A DNA stretch of 64,000 nucleotides from Trichostrongylus colubriformis (GCA_963978905.1 OZ022260.1:37961326-38025325), one strand, 5' to 3'. Numbered from the stretch's first letter, positions 22,139 through 34,436 are shown. Notes: a model not told the origin generated them from the sequence alone. Numbers and translations: made by a program.

Positions 22139-25100
22139 ATGGTGGCGAAGGCTGTGTGCAATGGTCTCGTAGTGACATTGCTACTTGCTGTCTGTGGTGT
22201 ACTGTTCGTCCTTCAATCCCTTTATTTCATTTTCCGTACGGCTGAAAGCAGCGAAAAGGAGTACATCAAAACGTGAGTCCTGCCTTTGAACCTTTTATTG
22301 ATTCACTATTTTTGTTGGCGATTTCGTCTATTTACCACATTTATTGCTTTGTACCTCCAAAGTAAACAGAAGTATTTCTCTTAAAAGTATGTAGTAAGTA
22401 GAGAAATTTCGAGTAAAGAGGCTTATAAGACTCGAAATTCTTTTGCAAACCCTTGTTGGAGCCAATTTTGTGAATTTTTTGAGCTCTTTTAAATAATTTT
22501 GAAAGCTTCACATTGTTTCATACACTTTTGTATGTGAATAAATAAATCACTGATTACAGCGTTGACGGCGTACCTCTTGCTATTCCGGCATTGGTGATAT
22601 GTAATCGAATGCCGTTTTCACAAGACGGTGTCAATTCCGTGAGTTCAGCCCTACGGCAAGATCAGTCAATGCGGTACGTTTAGAATTTTGCTTTTCAGAT
22701 TTATAAAGAAAGCAGTTCTCATATATTATGATTTGGTCTTTTGCTGGATCGATACCTGCCTAGATGAAAGGCGTCCCGAAAGAGCAACCTAACTCGATGA
22801 AATAAATATATGAGCTGGCTCCCTCGCGAGCTAAATTGCAGGGTAAAGAGAAGTATGTTCGAGTTTTTTTGAAATGTCACGAAATACGGGGGACGTCCGT
22901 TGAAGACTTGCTTCGGGGGCTAACCCTCAACTCTGTCTTCTCTGTGCAATAGTTTCGAAAATGTAAAAAAGGCAGTTGCCGAACAACGGCAGCAAACTGG
23001 CTAAGACGTCAAGTGGCGTGGCCTGCTTTCGTCCTCATGCACAGGTAAAGGACCCAGGTGTGATTTCACCCGGGCAACCAAGCATGGTGCGGAAGACCTC
23101 TGTTTGGGATAGTGAGGGTATGAGTCGTGCAACTGCTGGCTCCGAAAGTCGCGCAAGTACGTGTACAGGTCATAAGTCCATTTAACTGACTGTGTTTTCA
23201 GACAGAAAGCATTAAACTACTCTAATGGTTTGTGTGACTAACCCTTAAACTGACAAAACAAAGAAGCAGCAGGAAAAAAAAGAAACAGAAAAACCAAGGT
23301 ACAAAAATTAGGATGATAAACAGAATTCGTACAAGGGCTATTACATTATAACTGTAAGGGAAAATAGTGTTACGTTTCGTCTCTCCAAGTCAGAATACTT
23401 GGCGCTTCCCGATTGTGCTGACGTAATCGTTCGAAGGCTTTTATCGAGGAATCAATCTTCGTGTGTGCTAGTCGCCAGGACACCTCGGAAAGGGTGCCTC
23501 GACTAGGCTGACCATAGAAAATGAAAGTAAGGTTGAGCAGAAAGTCTTGACCGGTATCCCACTTTTATTTCAAAATATCATAGTTTATTGCGATAACCGA
23601 GGCCGTGAGGTCCACTACGGTCCTTTGGCTGCATCCGAGTGTCGCCGACGATTCCCGAGTGGTAGCATACAGCTCCTCTTCTAAGGCACTGCGTAGGGTT
23701 TCATCGTCCACGACAGTAGGGTGTCCGGAACGAGTTGGTCTTCAAAGAAGATATCACCCCTTCGGAAGCGCTGGTACAAACGGCGAACTGTTGATTCGGA
23801 GATTATGTTCTTCTTGAATGCAGTGCAAATATTGGCAGTAGCAGTCGTCGATCCGTGGTCTTGCAGGAACTCGTAGTAGACAATCGTTCGCAGATGGCTT
23901 TGACCGATTGAGATCATGATAACTTCATAACAGTACGCATGCGTTTATATAGGGTTCCAGGCGAAGCTTCGAAAACCTTCTATCGAACCTTGGTGTTGCT
24001 GCATCTCCACATCGTCTCCAAGAATTTGGCGAGAATGTAGAAAAAACCGGCCAGGACTTTCAATTCAACTCAATAAAAGCGTTAGATATCAGGACATAGT
24101 AGAATAAGCGAAGTTGAATGATGAAAAATGTTAAAAATGAGCCGTATCCTCTCTCCTTCACATCCGTAGGCACGATTGTATGCTGCTGCGCGCTTATCGC
24201 ATCGTTGTGTATTGATCGGAATTATGTGGATCTGTGATGTTTGGCGGTCATAAGCAGTAAGTATGCGCGTTCACTCGTGACAGGGCCGACCTAAAGTTTT
24301 CAGTTGACTTTTTATCTCATTCAGTGTATCGGAAAGGGTAAGAAGAAAAGAGAAATGAAAAGGAGTTCTCGTATTTAAACGAATATTCGAGGTTGAAAGG
24401 GGAAATTGGTAGCGAAATCTGGTTGAAAAGCGAAACTTTGTAATTTTTATTCGCAATCTCCCGAGCATCACGGCAACCTGCACACTCCGAGTTCCTCGCT
24501 GTAGCAGACAGAGCCACAGGCTAACGTAATTGTCATTTCTTGTCACGTATGGCGTATTTCATTCAATCATGATCATATTTATTTATATGGAACAAGCGAA
24601 ACAACAAAACAAAGTGAAACAGTGAAAGGAAGAGTAAACGAAAGAGTAAGGTAAAAAAGGATCTTAGGGTAAAAAATTGAAATTGAATAAAACACTTGGG
24701 TGAGTTAAAAATTACGACTTTACAAGTTGCTCTTGGTACGATGTCAGGCGTCGTGCGTGCGGCTGTCACATTCTGAACGAACTGCAATTGTTCATCATAA
24801 GCCAAAATCGTTTCTTCCAGATGCGTCCTTTGTCAAACTTACCATATACCGCCCCAGAAACATGCGTTTATTTATAATAAACAAAAATAACCCTTTGAAT
24901 ACAGTATATTATTCCTTCCCTAAAGGTCCAAATTTCTCGCTGTCCTATTGTCTTTAAATTATTTATTAGATTGTTTAAATTATTTATTTAGATAGTTTGT
25001 TTATTTAAATGGTTGTAGGCTAACTGAATCATTACAGGTATCTTCTCGAGTGGGTCAATCCATCGTTGAAAGAAGACGCCGATTTCGTGGGGATGTCGCA

Positions 25101-28100
25101 GAGCTATATGGAGCAAGGTTGGCTTTGCAGATATTCAATTTCAAAAAACTGCTAATAAGGACTGAGTTTCCTATCACATGGGGTTTATCTTCTTAAAAAC
25201 TTTCGAGGGGGATCGTATTCAGAGTCGGAAAAGAAGGCGAAGGTCGCATTTGGTGAGCGCCATCGTGTTATCCTCAGCAGGCTACTGGTCTTATTGCACT
25301 TTTGGAAGTGGTTCTGAGAAAGATCATCGATCGATAATCGATAATGATCGCAACTACTACCTGGTAAAATTACGATAATCGATCGACGTTTTTTGTGCTC
25401 ATTTCTACGTCTCTTCTCGTACTCTTACCGTTTAACCCCGGGACCCTGGAACGTGTGGAACCAAATAGTAACATTTTCGGTTGGAGTGGGCGAAAACTTG
25501 ACTGCAGCGCACACTCCACCCCCGGTGGGCGGAGTCCACCTTTGCTTACTTTGCAGTTCCAGGTCAAACACCACTCTTTCAATACATGCCGCAAAACATT
25601 CGAAATCATAGTATCAATCAAATGGAGTACATGTGTCAAAGTGTGATTAATAGCTGTAGTTACCAGGTGAGGTGATCCTTACGTTATTCAGTGTGGTGGT
25701 TCTTTTTAGTATAATGTACCCCCTTAATTCAGGGAGTGATCATACAAGCTTATGATTGCTGCAGAAATGTTCTCTACAAGGTGCCGACGACAAAAGGCCT
25801 GTGTTGGATGTTTTATGATCGCTCCATGACGCAAAATTCGTCGTCACCTTCCAAGCAGTTCTCTATCACATTCCAGGTATGAGGAAACAAGTAAATAGGG
25901 CAAATAATAAAGTTCACAATAATAGCCAAGCTGAAAGCAAGACAAAACACAGCAGAATTTTGATATAAGCAAAGCAGTTGGACCTCATTACCGTTTAACG
26001 CAATTGTTATCGATTTTTGAAGATGGATCTGATACTGACGGGGAAGGGACGCGCGCGGTGGCGGCGCGGTGGCAGCGCTGCTCCTGCAACTGTGTAAACG
26101 TTGAGTAGAGGTCAGCGATTCAGATGACACGCAATTCGTGGTATTCCGAAGAAACCACGCCTGTACATCCGGGAGTCGATGTCTATCTGATGAAGAATGC
26201 TGACGACGCAATGGACGTGACTAATCGACTTGAAAATCCTATTCGATTATTTGACAAAAAAGGAATGCGCCTGAGAATGCATAAAGAGGTTCGATTAGTC
26301 GAATGTTTTTATAACCTTTATATTATTTGGATTATCCGTAAAGTTGACATGATTTTTGTAGGAGAAAGCCGATCTGCGTCGAGCGTCATGCGGCCAAACA
26401 CTTGGCGATGCTGTAAGGGAAGACCGTAGTGCACTTGCAAATAATAAAACGAACCTGTTGATGTGTATGATTATGGTAAGGCAGATACGAAAACCTAGGT
26501 TGAACAATCAATAAAATCGATTGAATAAACAAAAAATAAATCACTGGATAAAAGTATCAGGTTGGTGCATAATTAATGCGGCTTCTTGGTGCTGCATTTT
26601 TTTTGTAGTGGAAATTGCGTTTCCACGACTACAAATAGGAAGCAGTCCCTGATAGCTATTGTAAAAACGCTCTCGAGTAATTATGCAAACACGTTTTTGC
26701 TAAATTTTATCATTGTTTTTGCTAAATAAAATTGTTGAAAAAAGCCGTATTGATTATGCACCAGCCCAATAGGAGCTGAAAAAGGGAAGAAATCAATAGA
26801 TGAGTTAGCGCTGTCATAAGGTCGCTTTCATACTCTGCGGTACTGGCGGCAAGGCGTGGATGCATTTCTCTGCGTCTCTGCCTATGCCACGCCGTCTTGT
26901 TGCTTACGTCGTCTCTGCACCTCCTCCGTGCCACTCTGCCTCGCTGCCTGTGAATGCAGCTATGCCCTGCGAGGCCCAAGGAATCGTCATATGGGCAAAT
27001 TTGTATTTTCGAGCAGTTTCATTAAGCTACTCTGAGCGCTCCTTCCGATTGTGTGCTCCTTCACGTGTGTGCGTATGAAAGCAACTAATTAATACGACGC
27101 ATTCGCCGCCAACTTTAAAAAAGCATTAAAAAACAGTGAGGGTTGAAGCACTGTAGGAAGACTTGAACATTTATAAATTACCTTGCTTTCTACACAGAGC
27201 CCCCTAAATCATGTTTGCGCAGTGAGGTTTCAGGTTTTTTCCTGAACAGTAAGGAAACCGAGTGGCTGCGAGTACCTATCTCTTGAAGTTAACACTGTGA
27301 ATTTTTCATAAAGTTATTCAGTAATAATTTTTGATTTTCCTAAATTTTCTGCAGTAGGTTTTTATTTTCTTCTCTATCTTCATTTCCGTCAAAAAAAACT
27401 TGCAAGTTCAGAATGGAACGTTCAGGTTTCCATACAACACTGCTACTGTCATCCCTTGATAGCAGAAATGTTACCATACGACCAGATCAAATTCAGGTTA
27501 GTGATCAATTATCGATTCTTCGACAGTCTCGTGTCTCATGAAAGTCATTCATTTGAAAATCCGTCGAAATATGTGTGAAAAGGACTTAATTCAAGGGACT
27601 TCTCGCTACTAATCAATACAACGCAAGTCTGTACGATCGATAAATATGAGAGCTGTGCAAGGCAGTATATTGATTTGACGCGTCCATCAGCCTGGGTTGA
27701 ACCCATACCAAACGATATTTTGGGGGCGGAAGCGATTTCACAATGTTACAGGTAAGTGGACAAGATAAAAGTACATAGGCTTACGATTGATATCTATCGA
27801 TTGGTCACGTCTATCGAAAAAGCCGCGCCACAACAGCATGCGGCACTTTCTGTCAATCACAATACATACGTCCGAAAATTGCCATTGGCCGTAGGGACTG
27901 TAGTCACATGGCAGAAATGAATAAATTCTTACAGAGATAATCATTATCCGTGTGTAACGACAACGTATCCAGGGACAGTAGACCAGTATGATCTGCCGTC
28001 GATGTATCGTTCAACACAGGTATGTTAGGTCCTACATAGTGAGTTTATTCAGAAGCCGCCATTGCATAGGGTGCTTTGCGGGATTAGTTAGGTATGATTT

Positions 28101-30747
28101 TTGGCTAGTCTTGACTACGTTAAATTGTGTCGAGGCCAAGATTCCATGGTACTATCAAAGGCACCGGGAGCGAGGCAACGGAGCAACGCTTATTTGGGAA
28201 CTCTATTTTCTGTAAACGAACATTTTAGCCCACAAAAGATAATGTGAAGCGCAACACGCGTTGAAAAACGCTCCTTTGTTGCGATAATGCGATCCTAGCG
28301 CGCTTCACCTCGAACTGCACGCTTCACTGGCCGAGTTGCCTGCTGGCGGCGAACAGAGAAGGGGCCGAATTGATTTCGTCCATGATGATGTTAAAAATGT
28401 GAAACAACAAACAAGAACAAGCAAATACAACAACGAAAGAGAGAAGAAGCGAAGAAATTTTTTTAAAAAATACGTTCATGATATTAGGTAGTCTAAAAAG
28501 TCTTTTCGTATTTTTTAATACCGCTTTTTCCCTCAAAACTGCTTTCCACAAATTTTCTTCTGTACATACATATGTAGTACAAGTCCACACGCATCTATAG
28601 GTATTGTTGTCTTCTATCTCCTGGATAACCCTTTTCGGCAAAATAAAAATATCAAAAGTCACCTCTTTTTCAATTCCAATTTTTTTTCTTTGAATGGCGT
28701 TAGACAGGGAAAGGAAAAGGTGATAATCCGATAGAGCAAGATCAGAGCTATAAGGCAGCAATTTTTATCCAAGCTCGAGAATTTTTCAAAAGAAAAAATT
28801 TTAAAATTTTTTTACCACTAGTGAAAAAATGACTCGCCGAAAAATTCTCGAGCTTGGATAAAAATTGCTGCCCCATCCACCTTATAGCCCTGATCTTGCT
28901 CCATCAGATTATCATCTTTTCCTTTCCCTATCTAACGCCATTCAAGAAAAATTTTTTTAATAATTTTTGTATTGAAAATGAGGTTGACCGTTGATATGTT
29001 TATTTTGCCAAAAAGGGTTATCCGGGAGATGGAAGACAATAATACCCATAGATGCGTGTGGACTTGTACTACATGTGTATGTACAGAAGAGATTGCTGGA
29101 AAGCAGTTTGGAGGGAAAAAAGCGGTATTTGAAAATACGAAAAAACTTTTTAGACTACCCAATATAAAATATTCAATACATTCACACTGGACGTCTTGAT
29201 AAGGCGTAGTGTGTGCAGTAGCCGAAATACGAGAGAGTACCATAGGCCAAGATTGCTCCTTGCCTACGTCCTCAACAAAAAGGCGTTAGTGTCACCGCTA
29301 GTAGAGGATTCCTCGATAGGTGGGTCGTATTTGATCACAAAGTAGGGGATGAACTGCAGAGCTCAGCGATAAGCACTAGAATTTAAACTTTCACTAAGCA
29401 GATGAAAAGCGAAGGTTATTTCACAGCGAATCCGTGTGGGGAAATGTAAAATAAATTTTCTACGCTTTAGGTGAGAATACATGGCAATAAAACTCATTGT
29501 AACAATACAATCCCGGCAACAGTGACTTGTAAAAATCAAAGATAGGGGTTCGTATTCCTCGTAGAGGTGGTGGAATCTTACTAGAGCGCCTATTTTACTC
29601 GACACCTGGGAGTGCCTTGGATGGCGGTAATGCGAACCAGCGAGTATTACTGCTTAACAAACTCATTCTGAATCTTGTCACGGTTATGGTGACAAGGAGT
29701 AAGTGCGCGTCATAGAAAAACGAGCAACGTCAGTCTTAGCAGTGAGCAGCTCGGGAATGGGAATTACGTTGAGCTTTACACCACTATACCAATATTAACT
29801 TGAACCGTGAGATTGCTGCCAGAAGCGGCTAATTATTAACTTGACCAGGTACAGTTTATCCGTATGCTGCTCTACCGAACAAGGTTTTTAGGTGGATCAG
29901 TTTTTATTAACGTCCTGACGTTACGACCCTTTCGTCGTCTTCAGAGGCCACGCGAATGGTAGGACACCTACCGACCTAGTTACAGGAGTCGGTAGCACGT
30001 CCTACTGCTCGCAGTGGATCACGGGGCCTCTGAAGACGACGAAAGGGTCGCAACGTCAGGCCGTTAATAATAATTGATCCCCTGAACATCATACTGTGTT
30101 TCAAGAAGGGGGAACTTGGAGAATTGACAGGGTACTTTTCAGGACTTCGTTGCTCGACTAGTTCTAGAGTACAGTACGACACGTGTTACTGAGGTACTTT
30201 TGACAAAAGACCCTAATCTATACGAGCTGCTCAGTTATATTGGCTATAATCTAGCGACATGGTTTACTATTGGTCACATTATCTGGTGAGTATCATCGCT
30301 ATTTTTATTTTTCCGGAAAAGCGAGCAATAGGGTTGGTTCATAAATAGGCCTTGACAAAGGTAATCGCGTGTGAGTGGGCGGAGCTTGTAAGACGAGTGG
30401 AGCTCTCATTTGATACACTTCTTTCATGCTGATTGATCCATTTGCTTGACTGTTTCACTTTAGGAGCCTGTATGCGCTAATCCGAGATGCTGCATGCTTT
30501 TCCTCTAAGGTAAGTGAAGAACAGTATTTAGTTATTACCGTTTATTATCTGTATGTTATGTTTTCATTTATATTTACAACAAATTACACCGAGAGAGACT
30601 CCCGCATCTTATGCAGATACTGTGCATTTATTTGGACAACAGAGAGATAAAAGCTATGGCTGGGTTAGAGCACCTAATTCTGAGGATTGTCAGTGTAAAG
30701 GTTCAGGATTCGAAATGGTTACCATGAGCAAAAACAGTGCGAACTAA
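22139..30747 (+). CDS. DEG/ENaC-family cation channel subunit, 13 exons
   Basis: Exons: 22139-22272, 22560-22673, 25038-25117, 25557-25666, 25733-25876, 26124-26288, 26362-26475, 27426-27496, 27596-27751, 27935-28019, 30143-30285, 30464-30509, 30598-30747. They total 1512 nt (503 aa) and all phases agree. Features in order: transmembrane segment 1 (about residues 9-32); the post-TM1 signature IPALVICNRMPFS (53-65), matching the family's FPAVTICN; a Cys-rich extracellular domain (YDCCRNV; GLCWMFYD; HCYCHP; YPCVTTTYPGTVDQYDLPS); and transmembrane segment 2 with NLYELLSYIG (416-425). The pore motif is unusual: the conserved Gly-X-Ser is Thr-Ile-Gly (433-435). The His-Gly motif normally before TM1 is not in the model, so an upstream exon is probably missing; the acceptor at 22136 would allow one, or trans-splicing. 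Weak points are the donor at 26289 (gttcga) and the acceptors of exons 9 and 13. It should form a trimeric, possibly neuronal or epithelial, plasma-membrane channel; the exact orthologue is not recognised. Confidence 0.9.
23560..23920 (-). pseudogene. Mariner transposase N-terminal relic
   Basis: On the minus strand the frame encodes the mariner HTH region: YYEFLQDHGSTTATANIC, then ISESTVRRLYQRFRRGD and FEDQ. After a frameshift comes VDDETLRSALEEELYATTRE with the second helix-turn-helix (LGCSQRTVVDL). There is no catalytic domain. It sits inside the second intron of the DEG/ENaC gene, opposite in sense. Confidence 0.85.
26557..26769. repeat. Mariner-type MITE, copy 2
   Basis: 213 bp flanked by TA on both sides (26555-26556 and 26770-26771). 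Left end TCAGGTTGGTGCATAATTAA; right end ATTATGCACCAGCCCAA. Same family as 20637-20850. Lies in the intron between exons 7 and 8 of the DEG/ENaC gene. Confidence 0.85.
26818..26985. repeat. GC-rich MITE family copy
   Basis: Begins AAGGTCGCTTTCATACTCTG and carries the family core (GGCGGCAAGGCGTGG, CTGCGTCTCTGCCTATGCC, CTGCCTCGCTGCCTGTGAA). Inside the same DEG/ENaC intron as the mariner MITE just upstream. Confidence 0.7.
28484..29162. mobile_element. Head-to-head double 3' end of a mariner element
   Basis: 679 bp flanked by TA (28482-28483 and 29163-29164). Both ends carry the same mariner terminal repeat (TTAGGTAGTCTAAAAAGTC and complement). From the centre outward, each arm encodes the transposase C-terminal part: left arm on the minus strand (PYSSDLALSDYHLF), right arm on the plus strand (HPPYSPDLAPSDYHLF). 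Both then run into the terminal repeat. The centre (about 28771-28866) is a hairpin built on ATCCAAGCTCGAGAATTTTTC. The N-terminal half is absent, so no active enzyme is encoded. It sits in the 2.1-kb intron before exon 11 of the channel gene. Confidence 0.88.
29255..29520 (-). repeat. Dispersed repeat, copy 2 of 2
   Basis: Inverted relative of 850-1110, located inside the DEG/ENaC intron 28020-30142. Confidence 0.6.
29893..30081. repeat. Inverted-repeat element with about 56-bp termini
   Basis: Left end GGATCAGTTTTTATTAACGT, then CTGACGTTACGACCCTTTCG; the right end is the complement (CGAAAGGGTCGCAACGTCAG, then AATTGATCC). The interior is about 75 bp. A related half (CGAAACG and CTTCAGAGAAGACGA) occurs around 35456-35560. 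Confidence 0.85.
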
Positions 30748-31020
30748 GTAAGTTTTGGGTGCTAAGGTGGTGGGTGGAAGCCGCTCCACCGTACTGCGCC
30801 TCCGTCACTATTTTTGCTAAGGCTTTAAGACTAAGCCTTCCTTAGAGGAAGCCTTTACCCCCTCCCCTCTAGTGAAGCCTAGGCAAAAATATACACTTAA
30901 GTGCTTAATCTGATATTTGTAGAAAGTATCGAAAGAGGGGCGACAGAGCGACAGTGAGTGGTCTCCGCAACTAAATCAGTATCAAATTTTGAGCCATAAT
31001 TGAAACTGATGGTCAATATA

Positions 31021-31932
31021 CAGTAGCGCTCAAAAGTCTTCGGCCAAATGGTTTTTCAGTTGGGTTTTCACTTGTAACTTTTTTGCGACTGGGCCGACCG
31101 AATTTGCGAGAAATTTTAGTATGTTGTACCTGGAGACACTACATACTAGATATACTATTATGGCGCTCAACGGTGTAAGTTACGTGGTTAAATGCAATTT
31201 TTTGTTTTTGGAGTGCCATCCCTAATCCGTCCCGCTGTGCCGCTGTCATCAAAAGTCGTGGTCTTTCTACAAAATATTAATGTTCTCTGAGGCTTCCTAG
31301 TTTTATTTTTGTGAAGGAAAGCCGTTTTTCTTGACCGTTTCTTTTTCTTTTTTCCGGTGGTTTCGTAGCAAATTCTTGTAAAAAAACCATGAAAAGAGTC
31401 AGGCGGCACTCAAGTAGAAGAAAATATTGACCATAGGTTAAGGCACCACATATTGAATTTTGTTAAATTTGGTCAAGTAGAAAAAAGTTATGACAAAAAA
31501 GGGTGCTAAGGTAGTTCGGGGGGGCCACTGCAGTAGTGTCTCTGCGTCTCTAATGCATGGCTAGAGCGCAGAGAAGCCATAGCGCTAGCCGAATCGGGTT
31601 CGAATTCTCATAAAAACGATTTTGTAAAGCAAATTCGTGCTTTTCTTTTCATCCTATGTTAGCCTAAGCCTTGGGAAGGAGATTCCTTTCCCCTAGGCTT
31701 AGGCGAATACGCGTAAGTGGTTGCTTAGGCAAGTTGTAGCTAATTTTTCGTAATATATTAATGGAGGAATAATTCAATCGTTTTCTCAGTTAGTTAGCTG
31801 TATCTAGGCATAAAATAACCTTGAGAGTGCCTATGAGCAGAAATCGGGCGCGACTCTTGCCTTTTTCGAGTGCCCCCCCCAACTACCTTAGCACCCTAAA
31901 AAGTTTTGGCCGAAGACTTTCGAGCGCTACTG
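31021..31932. mobile_element. Tc1-like non-autonomous element with nested insertion
   Basis: Starts CAGTAGCGCTCAAAAGTCTT after TA (31019-31020) and ends AAGACTTTCGAGCGCTACTG before TA (31933-31934). CAGT ends with TA duplication are typical of Tc1-type elements. It is 912 bp, but subtracting the internal insertion at about 31501-31898 leaves roughly 514 bp, close to the 530-bp sister copy at 62448-62977. No transposase frame is present. Confidence 0.85.
31501..31898. mobile_element. Nested inverted-repeat element inside the Tc1-like copy
   Basis: Left end GGGTGCTAAGGTAGTTCGGG; right end its complement AACTACCTTAGCACCCT preceded by a C-run. It interrupts a sequence continuous in the copies at 62448 and 63836 (TGTCATAAC next to the GGCCAAAAC end), so it inserted later. 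A-runs flank both ends and obscure any target duplication. A fragment with the same left end begins at about 30757. Confidence 0.8.
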
Positions 31933-33918
31933 TACATAACTGAATGATAATTAACCAAAATTCCCTATCCTAGGAATAGAAATGGTGGGAATCTTTGTCT
32001 TGAAATGTTTCGTGTGGCTGAGTGCCTTGTGTGTATACGGTAGATCTGCATCTTGATTGGCGCTTGATGTGGCTAGTTAGCCTTTTTTGTGTTCGCGGCA
32101 CACCATCTTGACACTTACAGCTGTGCCCCTGCTGCTCTCAGTGATTATTTGTGAATCAGCTTTAGGTTTTGCACATATTTAATTCCTATGGTGATTTATT
32201 GTTTACCTAATCATGGTTCAGGGCTTTTTCCAGGTGGCTCCAGAATCGCCACGAAGGGTGTTCGCCATATCTCAACCAGTTGAAGTTCAGCCTGTGGTCG
32301 AGGTCAAAGAGACTACGGACGATGCCAGTACCAGCTAAACCACCAGTCATGCGAGCTGAACCATTGGTAGTGTAGGGTCCCGTAGGGAAAAGCTCGTTGA
32401 GTCGCAGGGTTTTTATCGATCTCTTTCTTAATAAGGTGCCGGTGCATATATCCAAGTCCTAATAAGTTTAGGTATTTTTCTTGAATCTTCATGCTCATAT
32501 CCAAAGATTCTATTGATCGGTGCCAAATCCCACATATTATGTACCAATGACGGTCTTATGCAGAATTCCTCAATTTAGTCGGTTACTATAGTGTTTACTA
32601 GTGATACCTTGAGTTATATCAACTAGTTTATCAGATTTTATAGTTATTTGTTTTTGTAATATTAGGTTGGTGAGAAGTTTTACGACACGTGCGACTTTGT
32701 CTTGAATAGGCATTACGGTGTTTGCAGATATGACAGCGAATCGCTTCGCGGCGCCACCAGTACGACTCGCCGTATGGATTGCCCTTGGGAGCCGGCCGAG
32801 CGTGACTGCGTCTCGTCTGCGCTTCCACTCATGCCACATTGCCTCGCTTGAAGGCTGCCATGTCCTACCACTGGCACTCGCACCCGCCGCGCCGCTCGCC
32901 GCGGGCGGCCACGCGATTCGCTGTGATATCTGCACACACCCATAGGCACTATAATCATCGCTGCCTTCTGCCACTCCGAAGCGGTTGGCACGGGACACTG
33001 CAAAGTAATAGATGGCATTCTCAGTGACTACAGGCCAATATTAGCGGCTCTTTCCTCAATTTGGCATACTTATGACACATGTGAAAAATTGCATAACGAT
33101 AAGGGGTTTTCTAATTAATCCTTGCTACAATCGAGGGAGACAATTTCATATAACTTCTGAGGGAATCGTCTCAGTATGCCCTAAGTCACTCTGATAATTA
33201 ATGTTTGATAAGGTTCAAAGGCAGCGAAGCCACAAGAAATTTTAAAAGTGTCGCAAAACTTATGCATCAACCGAACATATTCTCGTTTGCCATATTTCAG
33301 ATGCTGCTGCTGCATGATTTGTCGATTTTGATTTTGTTTTCTCGTGTAATTAATAAATTTGGGATTTATCCATAGATGAACTCATCTTACGGTTACTGCG
33401 TAATAGTGTCCAATTCAATTCACTTTTTCGCATTTTGGTGACGTTTCGTGCTCGGGTAGTGGAGGAAGGGGGGCAATAGAGGTAGGAAAGCAGTTCCGCG
33501 GGGGATCAACCATTTCGAATATAGTGCGATACCCTTTCCTTGCATAATAAAATACGTTTGTCCATCTTTGAGCGCCTTCCCAATATATTTGTGGAAGGCA
33601 CCAATAGGCTCCTTCCACAAGCTCTCGGTAGTCTCCATGCCATTCTGTCTATAAACAACCGCAGGAAATAGATTTCATATGCATCATATCACACTTTGAA
33701 CAACATATATATACAATAAAACGCTATGAAAAACTCTGGCAACGAAACGCACGCAACGTGTTGCCAAACGTAAAGCGACGTCGACATGATCGACTTCAGA
33801 AGTGAATTCATAATCCGCTAGGCAATGTGCGAGCGTTGTGCCAGCGCGGCAGCACGTCAGATTGACTCAAAGAAGAGGGAGTGATTGGTGAAAAATATTA
33901 GCAATGTACAAAAACGAA

Positions 33919-34232
33919 CTAGAAAATTACAAAGCATAAACGAAATTTGGAATCGAGCTGTAACTGGGCGGAGCTAGCCATGGGGGCGTGCCTCCCCATT
34001 CGGTTAGCATTGTCCGCATGAATACGCACAATTTTCTCGCATAAATATCGGAACTGATCGGCATAGATCAGGTCTTTCAGATACCCAACGTTTACAGGCA
34101 TGACGTAAATCGTAGCATGAACCTTCTGTACCATCACCGAAGCGGAATCGTTTGGCTGTTGGCGCGTCTGAAATATGGTGATGACTTTTGGAAAATCCTC
34201 GTTCTCAAAGAAGCACTCCAAAAATTTTGCTG
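33919..34232 (-). CDS. Possible 3' terminal exon of CPA-1 (uncertain)
   Basis: The last certain exon of CPA-1 ends at a perfect donor (G, then gtaagtaag) at 34444. An acceptor at 34233 joins it in the right phase and opens a frame of about 104 codons ending at 33919. The encoded tail (ECFFENEDFPKVITIFQ...) has no recognised domain, and part of the DNA (GGGCGGAGCTAGCC) looks repeat-like. The alternative is no splicing and termination at 34437. Confidence 0.3.
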
Positions 34233-34436
34233 CTTTTAAAATGGTACGGAAGATATGATCAATTTCAGCCGCTTCAGTTGTGAATATAGTGAATTGTAAA
34301 TCATATTGTTGGTAGGAAATTGTGAAAATGACAAATTTATAAAGAATCCACCGACTGATCGCTACTTTCCAATCTGTTTAGTTTATTGATTGACTAGATT
34401 AGGAATCGATTTTTTCGTGCATTCAATACAGTAAAC

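Larger units (their letters stand above)
30748..33918. other. Intergenic between convergent genes
   Basis: This is the 3' region shared by the channel (plus) and CPA-1 (minus). It contains a GGGTGCTAAGG-type fragment at about 30757-30975, the Tc1-like element at 31021-31932 and a GC-rich MITE fragment near 32740-32890. A minus-strand frame at 33420-33638 has no recognised domain and could be a further 3' exon of CPA-1, but I have no support for it. Confidence 0.45.

Noticed and set aside
33415..33640. Minus-strand frames of 67-72 codons downstream of CPA-1
   Set aside because: Two overlapping frames look equally open, with no family match and no decisive splice sites; could be a 3' exon but unsupported.
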